From assembly GCF_024385525.1 (NCBI RefSeq), contig NZ_JANFLU010000004.1, forward strand, positions 218,179-282,178: a DNA stretch of 64,000 bases. Reading direction: 5' to 3'. Numbering within the stretch: position 1 is the stretch's first letter; each line of letters starts with the position of its first letter. This document shows positions 24,747 to 35,050 of the stretch, piece by piece. A model generated the notes under the pieces. It did no database searches. It saw only the letters and a list, made by a program, of their open reading frames with translations, and had not been told where the DNA came from. The DNA is from Arthrobacter sp. zg-Y238. Lineage in GTDB: Bacteria; Actinomycetota; Actinomycetes; Actinomycetales; Micrococcaceae. The translations under genes and the position numbers were made by a program.

Positions 24747-25430
24747 GTGCTCAACATTGTGCAGGACGTTGATGAGGCCGTTGCGCCCATCCACGACGGC
24801 GCCACCGTCATGATCGGCGGGTTCGGCCGGGCCGGACAGCCCGTGGAGCTCATCGAGGCGCTGCTGCGCCAGGGCGCCAAGGACCTGACCGTGGTCAACA
24901 ACAACGCCGGCAACGGAGAACAGGGCCTGGCCGCCCTGATCGGCGCCGGACGGGTGAAGAAGATCATCTGCTCCTTCCCGCGTCAGTCCGACTCGCAGAT
25001 CTTCGACGCCAAGTACCGCGCCGGGGAAATAGAACTGGAACTGGTGCCCCAGGGCAACCTCGCCGAGCGTATCCGCGCCGCCGGCGCGGGCATCGGCGGG
25101 TTCTTTACTCCCACCGCTTACGGCACCCCGCTGGCCGAAGGCAAGGAAACCCGGATGATCGACGGCCGCGGCTATGTCTTCGAAACCCCGCTGCACGCTG
25201 ACTTCGCACTGGTCAAGGCACTGCGCGCCGACAAGGCAGGGAACCTGGTCTACCGGAAGACCGCCCGGAACTTCGGTCCGATCATGGCCGCCGCTGCGAA
25301 GACCGCAATTGTGCAGGTCCGCGAAATCGTCGACGTCGGAGAAATGGACCCCGAAGTCGTGGTCACCCCGGGAATCTACGTCAACAGCCTGGTCCGTGTG
25401 GACCGGGAGAAAGCGCCGGCTGCAGCATGA
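24747..25430 (+). CDS. pcaI: 3-oxoadipate CoA-transferase subunit A
   Basis: Alpha subunit of the succinyl-CoA:3-oxoadipate CoA-transferase. 227 residues from a GTG. The family fingerprint GGFGRAGQP is near residues 24-32, followed by VVNNNAGNGEQGLAAL and the conserved GIGGFFTPTAYGT around 110-125. The stop overlaps the pcaJ start by four bases (ATGA), as expected for an obligate heteromer. Acetoacetyl-CoA transferases look alike, so the substrate is taken from context. Confidence 0.93.
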   Translation: MLNIVQDVDEAVAPIHDGATVMIGGFGRAGQPVELIEALLRQGAKDLTVVNNNAGNGEQGLAALIGAGRVKKIICSFPRQSDSQIFDAKYRAGEIELELVPQGNLAERIRAAGAGIGGFFTPTAYGTPLAEGKETRMIDGRGYVFETPLHADFALVKALRADKAGNLVYRKTARNFGPIMAAAAKTAIVQVREIVDVGEMDPEVVVTPGIYVNSLVRVDREKAPAAA

Positions 25431-26092
25431 GCAACAAAACCGAAAAGCTGGGCAAGAACGACCTCGCTGCCCTCGTGGCCGCCGATATTGCCCCCGGGTC
25501 CTTCGTGAACCTGGGCATCGGCCAGCCGACCCTGGTCTCCAACTACCTTCGGCCCGAGCAGAACATCACCCTGCACACCGAAAACGGGATGCTGGGTATG
25601 GGCCCCGAAGCCACCGGGGAAGAGGTGGACCCGGACCTGATCAACGCCGGAAAGATTCCGGTGACCGAACTGCCGGGTGCTGCCTACTTCCACCATGCCG
25701 ATTCCTTCGCGATCATGCGCGGCGGACACCTGGACGTGTGTGTCCTGGGCGCCTTCCAGGTCTCCGCCTCCGGGGACCTGGCCAACTGGCATACCGGTGC
25801 ACCTGATGCCATCCCGGCAGTGGGCGGCGCCATGGACCTGGCCACCGGTGCCAAGGACGTCTACGTCATGATGTCGCTGTTCACCAAGGAAGGCCTCAGC
25901 AAACTGGTGAAGGAGTGCACCTACCCGCTCACCGGCGTCGGATGCGTTACCCGCGTCTACACTAATGAAGCGGTCTTCCTGCTGAAGGAGGACGGCGTCC
26001 ACGTCCGCGACACCTTCGGAACCACGTTCGAGGAACTGGCGGCAAAGATGGACATCCCGCTGATCCGCTCCGCGGCCGACAGCCAGCAGTAA
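25427..26092 (+). CDS. pcaJ: 3-oxoadipate CoA-transferase subunit B
   Basis: Catalytic beta subunit partner of PcaI. 221 residues. Glu52 in LHTENGMLGMGP matches the glutamate that forms the covalent glutamyl-CoA intermediate in this family. GSFVNLGIGQPTLV and IMRGGHLDVCVLGAFQV are the other conserved stretches. pcaR begins 20 bases later on the same strand. Confidence 0.94.
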   Translation: MSNKTEKLGKNDLAALVAADIAPGSFVNLGIGQPTLVSNYLRPEQNITLHTENGMLGMGPEATGEEVDPDLINAGKIPVTELPGAAYFHHADSFAIMRGGHLDVCVLGAFQVSASGDLANWHTGAPDAIPAVGGAMDLATGAKDVYVMMSLFTKEGLSKLVKECTYPLTGVGCVTRVYTNEAVFLLKEDGVHVRDTFGTTFEELAAKMDIPLIRSAADSQQ

Positions 26093-26112
26093 CCGACAAC
26101 AAAAGGGGACAT

Positions 26113-26895
26113 GTGAGCGAGACGGCATCGGCCAGCGACCAGTTCGTACAGTCGCTGGCCCGCGGCCTGACGGTGATCCGGGCCTTCGACGCCGACCACG
26201 TGCAGATGACCCTGAGCGAGGTTTCGCGCCGAACCGGGCTGACCCGGGCCACGGCCCGCCGCTTCCTGCTCACCCTCGTGGAACTCGGCTACGTACGCAC
26301 GGACGGGCGGACTTTCGAACTGACCGCCCTGGTCCTGCAGCTGGGGTACTCCTACCTCTCCGGCCAGTCCCTGCCCCAGCTCGCACAGCCGGTGCTGGAG
26401 GACCTGTCCAGGGAAATCTCGGAGTCGACGTCGGCCTCGGTGCTGGACGGCGACGAGATCGTCTACATCGCCCGGATCCATACCCGGCGGCTGATGACCG
26501 TGGGTATCAGCGTGGGGACCCGGTTCCCGGCCTACGCCACCTCCATGGGCAGGGTCCTGCTGGCAGGGCTCCCCGAGGACCGGTTCGACGACTACCTGTC
26601 CAAAGCCAGCCTGAGTCCCTTGACGGAGCGCACGGTCACGGACCCGGACCGGCTGCGTACCCTCGTGGCGCGGGCACGGGAACAGGGCTGGGCCATCGTG
26701 GACCAGGAGCTGGAACTGGGCCTGCGATCCGTGGCCGTTCCCGTCCTGGACCCGCGGGGAAACGTGGTCGCTGCCCTGAATACGTCGATGCAGGCGACCA
26801 TGGGGCTTACGCTGGAAGAGGCGGCCGCACGAGTGCTGCCGCACCTGCAGCAGGCTTCGGCCACGATTACCTCGGCCCTGAGTGCCCGCAGCTAG
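26113..26895 (+). CDS. pcaR: IclR-family regulator of the pca genes
   Basis: Regulator of 260 residues, GTG start with AAAAGGGGA upstream. It has a winged helix-turn-helix (about 12-75; LSEVSRRTGLTRATARRFLLTLVELGYV) and an IclR effector domain with YIARIHTRRLMTVGISVGTRFPAY and GLRSVAVPVLD. The opening FVQSLARGLTVIRAFD is typical of the PcaR/PcaU/PobR subgroup, which responds to beta-ketoadipate or protocatechuate. It is the last gene of the pca operon, so it is probably autoregulated through the palindrome at 19316. Confidence 0.9.
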   Translation: MSETASASDQFVQSLARGLTVIRAFDADHVQMTLSEVSRRTGLTRATARRFLLTLVELGYVRTDGRTFELTALVLQLGYSYLSGQSLPQLAQPVLEDLSREISESTSASVLDGDEIVYIARIHTRRLMTVGISVGTRFPAYATSMGRVLLAGLPEDRFDDYLSKASLSPLTERTVTDPDRLRTLVARAREQGWAIVDQELELGLRSVAVPVLDPRGNVVAALNTSMQATMGLTLEEAAARVLPHLQQASATITSALSARS

Positions 26896-27235
26896 TGACG
26901 CTGCTCGCACTTTCGTCCGGGAGTCGTTAAGTCTGCTAGACTGAAAACCAATTGTTTGTGTGGCAGTGGATGAAGGCCGCTCGCGTGCCCTCCGTGGAGA
27001 GATACTCGGAGGAATGCATTCCGTAAGGAATGGGCGGGCCTGTTTCCGGGTTGCGGGGTCCTTGCGCAACGAATGCCACACTTTTGCACGCCTACGGTCG
27101 CTTTCGGCGAGAATACGGAACTTCTCGGGGCATTGCGGCAACGACTTGAAGCGCGCCGCCCCTTTAGTTGGTTTCAGCCGGCAGCGGGGCGGGGCAACCA
27201 GAGAATTATCTCGAGAAAAAACGGAGAACACGAAA
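26896..27235 (+). promoter_or_regulatory. str operon upstream region and leader
   Basis: A 340-base gene-free region ahead of rpsL. A -10-like TAGACT lies at 26937-26942 in the GCTAGACTGA context shared with other operons here. If used, it gives a leader of about 285 nt. The leader contains a perfect 12-bp palindrome GGAATGCATTCC (27011-27022) and short stem GAGA-atta-TCTC just before rpsL. No convincing open frame or RNA family was recognised. Confidence 0.5.
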
Positions 27236-27610
27236 GTGCCTACGATTCAGCAGCTGGTCCGCAAGGGCCGCTCACCCAAGGTCTCCAAGACCAAGGCTCC
27301 TGCCCTCAAGGGCAGCCCGATGCGCCGTGGTGTCTGCACCCGCGTTTACACCACCACCCCGAAGAAGCCGAACTCGGCTCTGCGTAAGGTTGCACGTGTC
27401 CGCCTCAACGGCGGCATCGAAGTAACCGCTTACATCCCCGGTGTGGGTCACAACCTTCAGGAACACTCCATCGTGCTGGTGCGCGGCGGTCGTGTGAAGG
27501 ACCTTCCCGGTGTCCGCTACAAGATTGTCCGCGGTGCCCTCGATACCCAGGGTGTCAAGAACCGCAAGCAGGCTCGCAGCCGCTACGGCGCGAAGATGGA
27601 GAAGAAGTAA
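27236..27610 (+). CDS. rpsL: Ribosomal protein S12
   Basis: Decoding-centre protein of the 30S subunit. 124 residues from the GTG at 27236, the standard start ([11 protein letters not shown]); ACGGAGAA is the ribosome site. Lys43 (TTPKKPNSA) and Lys88 (GGRVKDLPG) are both lysine, so the usual streptomycin-resistance substitutions are absent. rpsG begins one base after the stop. Confidence 0.98.
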   Translation: MPTIQQLVRKGRSPKVSKTKAPALKGSPMRRGVCTRVYTTTPKKPNSALRKVARVRLNGGIEVTAYIPGVGHNLQEHSIVLVRGGRVKDLPGVRYKIVRGALDTQGVKNRKQARSRYGAKMEKK

Positions 27611-27611
27611 T

Positions 27612-28082
27612 ATGCCCCGCAAGGGTCCGGCCCCCAAGCGGCCGCTCGTACTGGATCCCGTCTACGGCTCCCCGCTGGTCACGCAGCTGATCAACAAGGT
27701 TCTGGTAGACGGCAAGAAGTCCACCGCAGAGCGCATCGTTTACGGTGCACTTGCAGGCGCTCAGGAGAAGACCGGGCAGGATCCGGTTGCAGCCCTGAAG
27801 AAGGCCATGGACAACATCAAGCCGAGCCTTGAGGTCAAGTCGCGCCGTGTTGGCGGCGCTACTTACCAGGTTCCGGTCGAGGTCAAGCCGGGCCGTGCAA
27901 CTGCACTGGCCCTGCGCTGGCTGGTCGGCTACTCCAAGGCCCGCCGCGAAAAGACGATGACTGAGCGTCTGCGCAACGAAATCCTGGACGCTTCCAACGG
28001 TCTTGGTGCAGCTGTGAAGCGCCGCGAGGACACCCACAAGATGGCCGAGTCCAACAAGGCCTTCGCCCACTACCGCTGGTAA
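27612..28082 (+). CDS. rpsG: Ribosomal protein S7
   Basis: Primary 16S-binding protein that nucleates assembly of the 30S head; in E. coli the str operon autoregulator. 156 residues from the ATG immediately after rpsL, beginning [12 protein letters not shown]. The 16S-binding stretch [17 protein letters not shown] and the C-terminal [20 protein letters not shown] are conserved. A hairpin fills the 110-base gap to fusA. Confidence 0.98.
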   Translation: MPRKGPAPKRPLVLDPVYGSPLVTQLINKVLVDGKKSTAERIVYGALAGAQEKTGQDPVAALKKAMDNIKPSLEVKSRRVGGATYQVPVEVKPGRATALALRWLVGYSKARREKTMTERLRNEILDASNGLGAAVKRREDTHKMAESNKAFAHYRW

Positions 28083-28106
28083 TACGCCAAGCTGACGGCA
28101 GCCGTT

Positions 28107-28145
28107 GAAGGCCCTGTGGCCCGCATTTGCGGGCCGCAGGGCTTC
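28107..28145 (+). other. Hairpin between rpsG and fusA
   Basis: GAAG plus CCCTG-T-GGCCCGC (from 28107) folds back on GCGGGCC-G-CAGGG-CTTC (to 28145), with one bulged G and one T-G wobble. There is no T-tract, so it may set the rpsG/fusA ratio by processing or bind S7 rather than terminate. Confidence 0.55.
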
Positions 28146-28192
28146 AGCCGGATAAGCGCCGTTGACGGAAGCAACCAAAAAAGGGAGAAACC

Positions 28193-30307
<2,115 letters not shown>

Positions 30308-30355
30308 AACTTGGAGGGTGGACCGGTTCACGCCGGGCCACCCACCGTGTGCGGT

Positions 30356-30379
30356 CGGTCCGGGCTTCGGCCCGGACCG
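30356..30379 (+). other. UUCG-capped hairpin between fusA and tuf
   Basis: CGGTCCGGGC (30356-30365) pairs perfectly with GCCCGGACCG (30370-30379) around a C(TTCG)G loop, an exceptionally stable tetraloop in RNA. No T-run follows. About 75 bases later TAGACT (30455-30460) is a candidate -10 for a separate tuf promoter. Confidence 0.7.
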
Positions 30380-30526
30380 GGCGCATAGCCAGACTGAGCG
30401 GCCTTCCGAGGCTGCTGCGGAAATCGGCAATTTCATCAAATAAACAGCCCCAAGTAGACTTACATCAGTTTCAGTTGCGAAAAGCGCGGCTGGAGATTGA
30501 GTCTTCTAACTCTCTAGGAGGAACCC

Positions 30527-31717
30527 GTGGCGAAGGCAAAGTTCGAGCGGACTAAGCCGCACGTCAACATCGGCACCATTGGTCACGTTGACCATGGAAA
30601 GACGACGTTGACCGCTGCCATTTCGAAGGTGCTTGCTGACAAGTACCCTGATCTGAATGAAAAGCGCGATTTCGCTGCTATCGACTCTGCACCTGAAGAG
30701 CGCCAGCGCGGCATCACCATCAACATCTCGCACATCGAGTACCAGACCGAGAAGCGCCACTACGCACACGTAGACGCCCCCGGCCACGCTGACTACATCA
30801 AGAACATGATCACTGGTGCAGCTCAGATGGATGGCGCAATCCTCGTGGTTGCCGCTACCGACGGTCCGATGGCACAGACCCGCGAGCACGTCCTGCTCGC
30901 CCGCCAGGTTGGTGTTCCCTACCTGCTGGTCGCACTGAACAAGTCCGACATGGTTGACGACGAAGAACTGCTCGACCTCGTGGAAATGGAAGTTCGCGAA
31001 CTGCTGAGCTCCCAGGACTTCGACGGCGACAACGCTCCCGTCGTCCGCGTTTCCGGCCTGAAGGCTCTCGAAGGCGACCCCAAGTGGGTTGCAGCCGTCG
31101 AAGAGCTCATGGAAGCCGTTGACAACAACGTGCCGGACCCCGTTCGCGACAAGGACAAGCCGTTCCTGATGCCGATCGAGGACGTCTTCACGATCACCGG
31201 TCGTGGAACCGTCGTCACGGGCCGCGCCGAGCGCGGTACCCTCGCCATCAACTCCGAGGTCGAGATCGTCGGCATCCGTCCGGTCCAGAAGACCACGGTT
31301 ACCGGTATCGAGATGTTCCACAAGCAGCTTGACGAAGCATGGGCCGGCGAGAACTGTGGCCTGCTGCTCCGCGGTATCAAGCGCGAAGACGTAGAGCGTG
31401 GCCAGGTTGTCGTGAAGCCGGGTTCCATTACCCCGCACACCGACTTCGAAGCCAACGTCTACATCCTGTCCAAGGATGAAGGCGGACGCCACAACCCGTT
31501 CTACTCGAACTACCGCCCGCAGTTCTACTTCCGTACCACGGACGTAACCGGCGTCATCACCCTCCCCGAGGGCACTGAAATGGTTATGCCCGGCGATAAC
31601 ACTGAGATGACCGTTGAGCTCATCCAGCCGATCGCTATGGAAGAGGGCCTCGGCTTCGCTATCCGCGAAGGCGGCCGCACCGTTGGATCAGGCCGCGTCA
31701 CCAAGATCATCAAGTAA
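30527..31717 (+). CDS. tuf: Elongation factor Tu
   Basis: Delivers aminoacyl-tRNA to the ribosome. 396 residues from a GTG, with the strong site CTAGGAGGA upstream. G1 GHVDHGKT (19-26), G3 DAPGHADY and G4 NKSD are present, and domain 2/3 blocks such as [13 protein letters not shown] are intact. Codon use is strongly biased, as expected for one of the most abundant proteins. A terminator lies 34 bases after the stop. Confidence 0.98.
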   Translation: MAKAKFERTKPHVNIGTIGHVDHGKTTLTAAISKVLADKYPDLNEKRDFAAIDSAPEERQRGITINISHIEYQTEKRHYAHVDAPGHADYIKNMITGAAQMDGAILVVAATDGPMAQTREHVLLARQVGVPYLLVALNKSDMVDDEELLDLVEMEVRELLSSQDFDGDNAPVVRVSGLKALEGDPKWVAAVEELMEAVDNNVPDPVRDKDKPFLMPIEDVFTITGRGTVVTGRAERGTLAINSEVEIVGIRPVQKTTVTGIEMFHKQLDEAWAGENCGLLLRGIKREDVERGQVVVKPGSITPHTDFEANVYILSKDEGGRHNPFYSNYRPQFYFRTTDVTGVITLPEGTEMVMPGDNTEMTVELIQPIAMEEGLGFAIREGGRTVGSGRVTKIIK

Positions 31718-31750
31718 TTTGATGGTTTAGCCTGGACCTCATCGGTTCTT

Positions 31751-31793
31751 AGCAGGGCCCCGTTGCTTATGGCAGCGGGGCCCTGCTGCTTTT
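31751..31793. terminator. Terminator after tuf, shared with the convergent reductase gene
   Basis: AGCAGGGCCCCG (31751-31762) pairs with CGGGGCCCTGCT (31776-31787), followed by GCTTTT. The convergent gene ends at 31792, so the structure closes both units. Confidence 0.9.
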
Positions 31794-33804
31794 AAGCCGG
31801 AGTCCGTCCTCCGGTCCGTGCCGGCTCGAGTAAGCGCGCCACGGTGGTGCCGGCCGCCAGCCCCTGTTCGAAGGCACGGACAGCGTTCAGGCCCGAGGCG
31901 TCCAGGGCACCGCCGATCACCGTACAGGGGATGCCGAGGGCGTCCAGCTGGAACTGGAGCGGGTTGTGCGGGATCTGCCCGGCAGCCAGGACGACGGCGT
32001 CTGCCGGCAGGACCGCCGTCGTGCCGTCCGCGTTCCGGACGCGAAGCCCGAGGGGGGTCACTTCCAGCGGCGTGGTTCCGGCGAGGGTCCGGACACCGGC
32101 AGCGCGGATTTCCTGAAGCACAGCCCACCGCGTGGACGGGCCGATACCGTGACCGATCCGGGACCCCCGGCGCATTATGGTTACGTCCCTGGAACCGCCT
32201 GCCGTCCCGCCGGCCGCCCCGGTATCCGCCAGCAGGCGGGAAAGGTCCACTGCAATGCCGCCGGCACCGATGATGACTACCTGTCGGCCCAGCCGGGCCG
32301 GGTCCGCGAAGGCCTGCCGGTAGTCCAGCACGGGGAGCAGGCCGGTGCCCGGCAGACGAACGGTTCGAGGCCGGACACCCGTGGCCAGCAGGACGTGTGC
32401 GTAGCGGGCCAAGTGCGCGGCCTCGGGGGCGGTGCCCGTCAGGACGCGGACGCCGAGCCGCGCCAGTTCATGGGTGAAGTAACGGATGGTCTGCAGGAAG
32501 TCTGCCTTGCCCGGCACCTTGCCGGCCAGCCGGAACTGCCCGCCGATGGAGCTGTCCTGCTCATAGAGGTCCACGGGATGTCCCGCCTGCGCCACCGTTG
32601 CGGCAGCCTGCATCCCCGCCGGACCGGCTCCCACTACGGCGACCCGGACGGGGGTACCGCCCCGTCGCCGGGGCGGCCGTAGCGGAAGCGGAAATTCTGT
32701 TTCGCGGCCGGCCCGCGGGTTGACCAGGCAGGAGACAGGTTCGGCGCCGAGGGAACGGTCGACGCAGGCCTCGTTGCAGGCGATGCAGGTGTTGACGAGG
32801 TTCGACTCGCCGCGCCGGGTCTTGTCCACGATTGCCGGGTCGGCGAGGAAAGGGCGGGCCATTGAAACCAGGTCCGCGTGTCCGGCGGCAAGGGCACGCT
32901 CCGCAAGCTCCAGCGAGTTGATCCGGTTGCTGCCGATGACCGGAACGGGCACTCCCGCAGCCGTCAGGGCCGTGCGGATCCCCCCTGCAACTTCCATCCA
33001 GCGGCCGTGCGGAACCAGGCCCTGCACGGAGGGCACCCCTGACTCGTGCCACCCGATGCCGATGTTGACCGCATCGGCCCCCTCCCTGGCCAGTGCCACC
33101 GCCAGGGCTGCAGATTCCTCCCGGGAGCTCGATCCGGCGACGAAGTCGGCACCCGATGTCCGGTAGATGACCGGATAGCCGGGCCCAACTGCGTCCCGGA
33201 CCGCCTGCAGCACCGCCAGTGGAAAAGCCTGCCTGCGGTGCGGTTCACCGCCCCAACGGTCCTGGCGCAGGTTGGTCAGGGGCGAGGCGAACTGGTTGAT
33301 CAGGTAACCTTCAGAGCCCATGATCTCCACCGCATCGAAGCCCAGGGTGCGGGCGGCAGCGGCACCCGCAGCGAAGTCGGCAAGCGTGTCCTCGATCTGT
33401 CCCGGCGTGAGCGCGCGGGGCAGCGCGCGCGAAAAGTCCGAATACACCTCCGACGGCGCGGCCGGACGCAGCCCGTACGTGCTTTCCCGGGCGTAGCGTC
33501 CCGCGTGGAACAGCTGAAGGGCGAGCCTGCCGCCCGCACCATGCACCGCATCGAGCATCGGGGAGACCCGGGCGGCGGCTTCGGGCTCATTGATCAGCAG
33601 GTAGTTGGGCCCGCCGGCACCGGCGCGGTTCACTGCCGCGCCCCCCGTGACGATCAGCCCGGCGCCGGCGGCCGCCCGTTCGCCGTAGAACGCGGCCAGG
33701 GCACGTGGGTCATCCTCCCGGTTCAGGTGCATTGACCCCATGACGATCCGGTGGTCCAGCTTCAGCCGCCCGAGGGAAACGGGGGAGAAGACCCGGTCCA
33801 GCAT
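31792..33804 (-). CDS. 2,4-dienoyl-CoA reductase-type FMN/FAD/4Fe-4S oxidoreductase
   Basis: Old-yellow-enzyme family NAD(P)H reductase of the FadH type, 670 residues from the ATG at 33804, seven bases after the stop of the acyl-CoA dehydrogenase gene. The TIM barrel (1-330) has the proton-donor pair expected for dienoyl-CoA reductases, Tyr167 in GSEGYLINQF and His253 in GIGWHESGVPS. A 4Fe-4S site follows as C340-x2-C343-x3-C347-x11-C359. Then come FAD (VVGAGPAGMQ, 390-399) and NAD(P)H (VVIIGAGGIAVD) domains. It probably reduces a conjugated dienoyl-CoA. Alternatives in the same family include trimethylamine dehydrogenase-like or enoate reductases. Operon context favours a cyclic dienoyl-CoA (see the fusion gene). 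Confidence 0.88.
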   Translation of the reverse strand: MLDRVFSPVSLGRLKLDHRIVMGSMHLNREDDPRALAAFYGERAAAGAGLIVTGGAAVNRAGAGGPNYLLINEPEAAARVSPMLDAVHGAGGRLALQLFHAGRYARESTYGLRPAAPSEVYSDFSRALPRALTPGQIEDTLADFAAGAAAARTLGFDAVEIMGSEGYLINQFASPLTNLRQDRWGGEPHRRQAFPLAVLQAVRDAVGPGYPVIYRTSGADFVAGSSSREESAALAVALAREGADAVNIGIGWHESGVPSVQGLVPHGRWMEVAGGIRTALTAAGVPVPVIGSNRINSLELAERALAAGHADLVSMARPFLADPAIVDKTRRGESNLVNTCIACNEACVDRSLGAEPVSCLVNPRAGRETEFPLPLRPPRRRGGTPVRVAVVGAGPAGMQAAATVAQAGHPVDLYEQDSSIGGQFRLAGKVPGKADFLQTIRYFTHELARLGVRVLTGTAPEAAHLARYAHVLLATGVRPRTVRLPGTGLLPVLDYRQAFADPARLGRQVVIIGAGGIAVDLSRLLADTGAAGGTAGGSRDVTIMRRGSRIGHGIGPSTRWAVLQEIRAAGVRTLAGTTPLEVTPLGLRVRNADGTTAVLPADAVVLAAGQIPHNPLQFQLDALGIPCTVIGGALDASGLNAVRAFEQGLAAGTTVARLLEPARTGGRTPA

Positions 33805-33811
33805 GTCGGTG

Positions 33812-35050
33812 TCAGAGGCTGGCGGCGGATGCCGCAGACGGATCGGCCGGGGCGGCGTCGGCCCTCGGGCCCTGGGCCTGGCGCAGGATACCGCGGGCAA
33901 TCACCTTTTTCTGGATCTCATTTGTCCCTTCTTCGAAGCGCTGCGCCCGCGCGTCGCGGTACACCCGTTCGATGGGTGCGGTCTTCCAGTACCCGATGCC
34001 GCCGTGGACCTGCAGGGCCTTGTCCGTTACCCGGGTGAGCATGTCCACTGCGGTCAGCTTGGCCATGGAGGACAGGGAACCGGCATCGGGAACACCGTCC
34101 TGCCAGGCCGAGGCTGCATGCAGGGTCAAGGCGCGGGCCGCCTCGATATCGGCGGCGTTTTCCGCCAGGGCAAAGGCGATGGCCTGCCGCGCGGCGAGCG
34201 GTTTCCCGAAGGTGGTGCGCTCCAGGGCATGGTCGACTGCGAGCTGCTGGGCGCGTTGGGCCAGCCCGACGCAGCTCATCGCCACGGAGATCCGGCTGGG
34301 GGTGAGGAAGCCGCCGAGGGCAATGGAGAGTCCATCTCCCTCCGCTCCGAGGCGGTCGGCAACGGGGACGGGAGTATCTCGGAAAGCCAGGGAGGCATGG
34401 TCGGTGCCGCGGACCCCCATGGTCTGCGAGGTGTCTTCCACTTCGACGCCGGGCGCATGCCGGTCCACCAGCAGCGCCACGGTTCCTGCACTGCCGGAGG
34501 TGCCTTCCAGCCGGGCAAAAAGCAGCCAGTAGTCGCAGCGCACACCGAAAGTGATCAGGTGCTTGCGGCCGGTGAGGTAATAGGTGTCACCGACCCGCCG
34601 GACACTCGAGGTGATGTCCGCTCCCGTGCCGTTGCCGGGTTCCGTCAGGGTGAAAGCAACAACCAGGTCTCCTGCCACGGACGGAAGGACGAACTTCCTT
34701 CGCTGCACCTCGTCGGCATGCGGATTCATGGCACGCCAGGTGCCGTTGACCACGTGCACGATCATGCGGACCGAGGCGTGTGAACGGGAGAAGACTTCCA
34801 TCAGGCCCATCCACTGGACAAAGCTCAGCCCCCGGCCGCCGAGTTCCGCCGGTGCCGCCAGCGAAAGGAAGCCGGCCTCGCGGAGCTCCTTCCACAGGGC
34901 GTCGGGCACGGTGCCGCCGGTTTCGATGCGGTCGGCCCATTCCTCGCCGGGGCCTTCGACCCACTCGGTAACGGACGCGAGCAGGTCTCTGTATTCCGGG
35001 TCCGGGATACTGCTGCCCCGTCCGTCGGCTGCGATGGCTGCAGTACTCAC
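33812..35050 (-). CDS. Acyl-CoA dehydrogenase
   Basis: FAD-dependent acyl-CoA dehydrogenase, 412 residues. The GTG at 35050 is chosen because it overlaps the upstream TGA in the GTGA pattern and has GGAG about 8 bases ahead; an in-frame TTG at 35062 would add four residues. Typical segments are the FAD-contact region FTLTEPGNGTGAD (with usual S replaced) and LVDRHAPGVEVE. QVHGGIGYWKTAPIERVYRDA leads to the C-terminal FEEGTNEIQ with Glu374 as the likely catalytic base. It is middle gene of a minus-strand operon. In shikimate-to-cyclohexanecarboxyl-CoA pathways an acyl-CoA dehydrogenase homologue is a standard member. Substrate not provable from sequence. Confidence 0.9.
   Translation of the reverse strand: MSTAAIAADGRGSSIPDPEYRDLLASVTEWVEGPGEEWADRIETGGTVPDALWKELREAGFLSLAAPAELGGRGLSFVQWMGLMEVFSRSHASVRMIVHVVNGTWRAMNPHADEVQRRKFVLPSVAGDLVVAFTLTEPGNGTGADITSSVRRVGDTYYLTGRKHLITFGVRCDYWLLFARLEGTSGSAGTVALLVDRHAPGVEVEDTSQTMGVRGTDHASLAFRDTPVPVADRLGAEGDGLSIALGGFLTPSRISVAMSCVGLAQRAQQLAVDHALERTTFGKPLAARQAIAFALAENAADIEAARALTLHAASAWQDGVPDAGSLSSMAKLTAVDMLTRVTDKALQVHGGIGYWKTAPIERVYRDARAQRFEEGTNEIQKKVIARGILRQAQGPRADAAPADPSAASAASL

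Noticed and set aside
15731..26895. The pca island as a recent mobile element
   Set aside because: No transposase, integrase, flanking repeats or obvious shift in base composition or codon style was seen at either edge.
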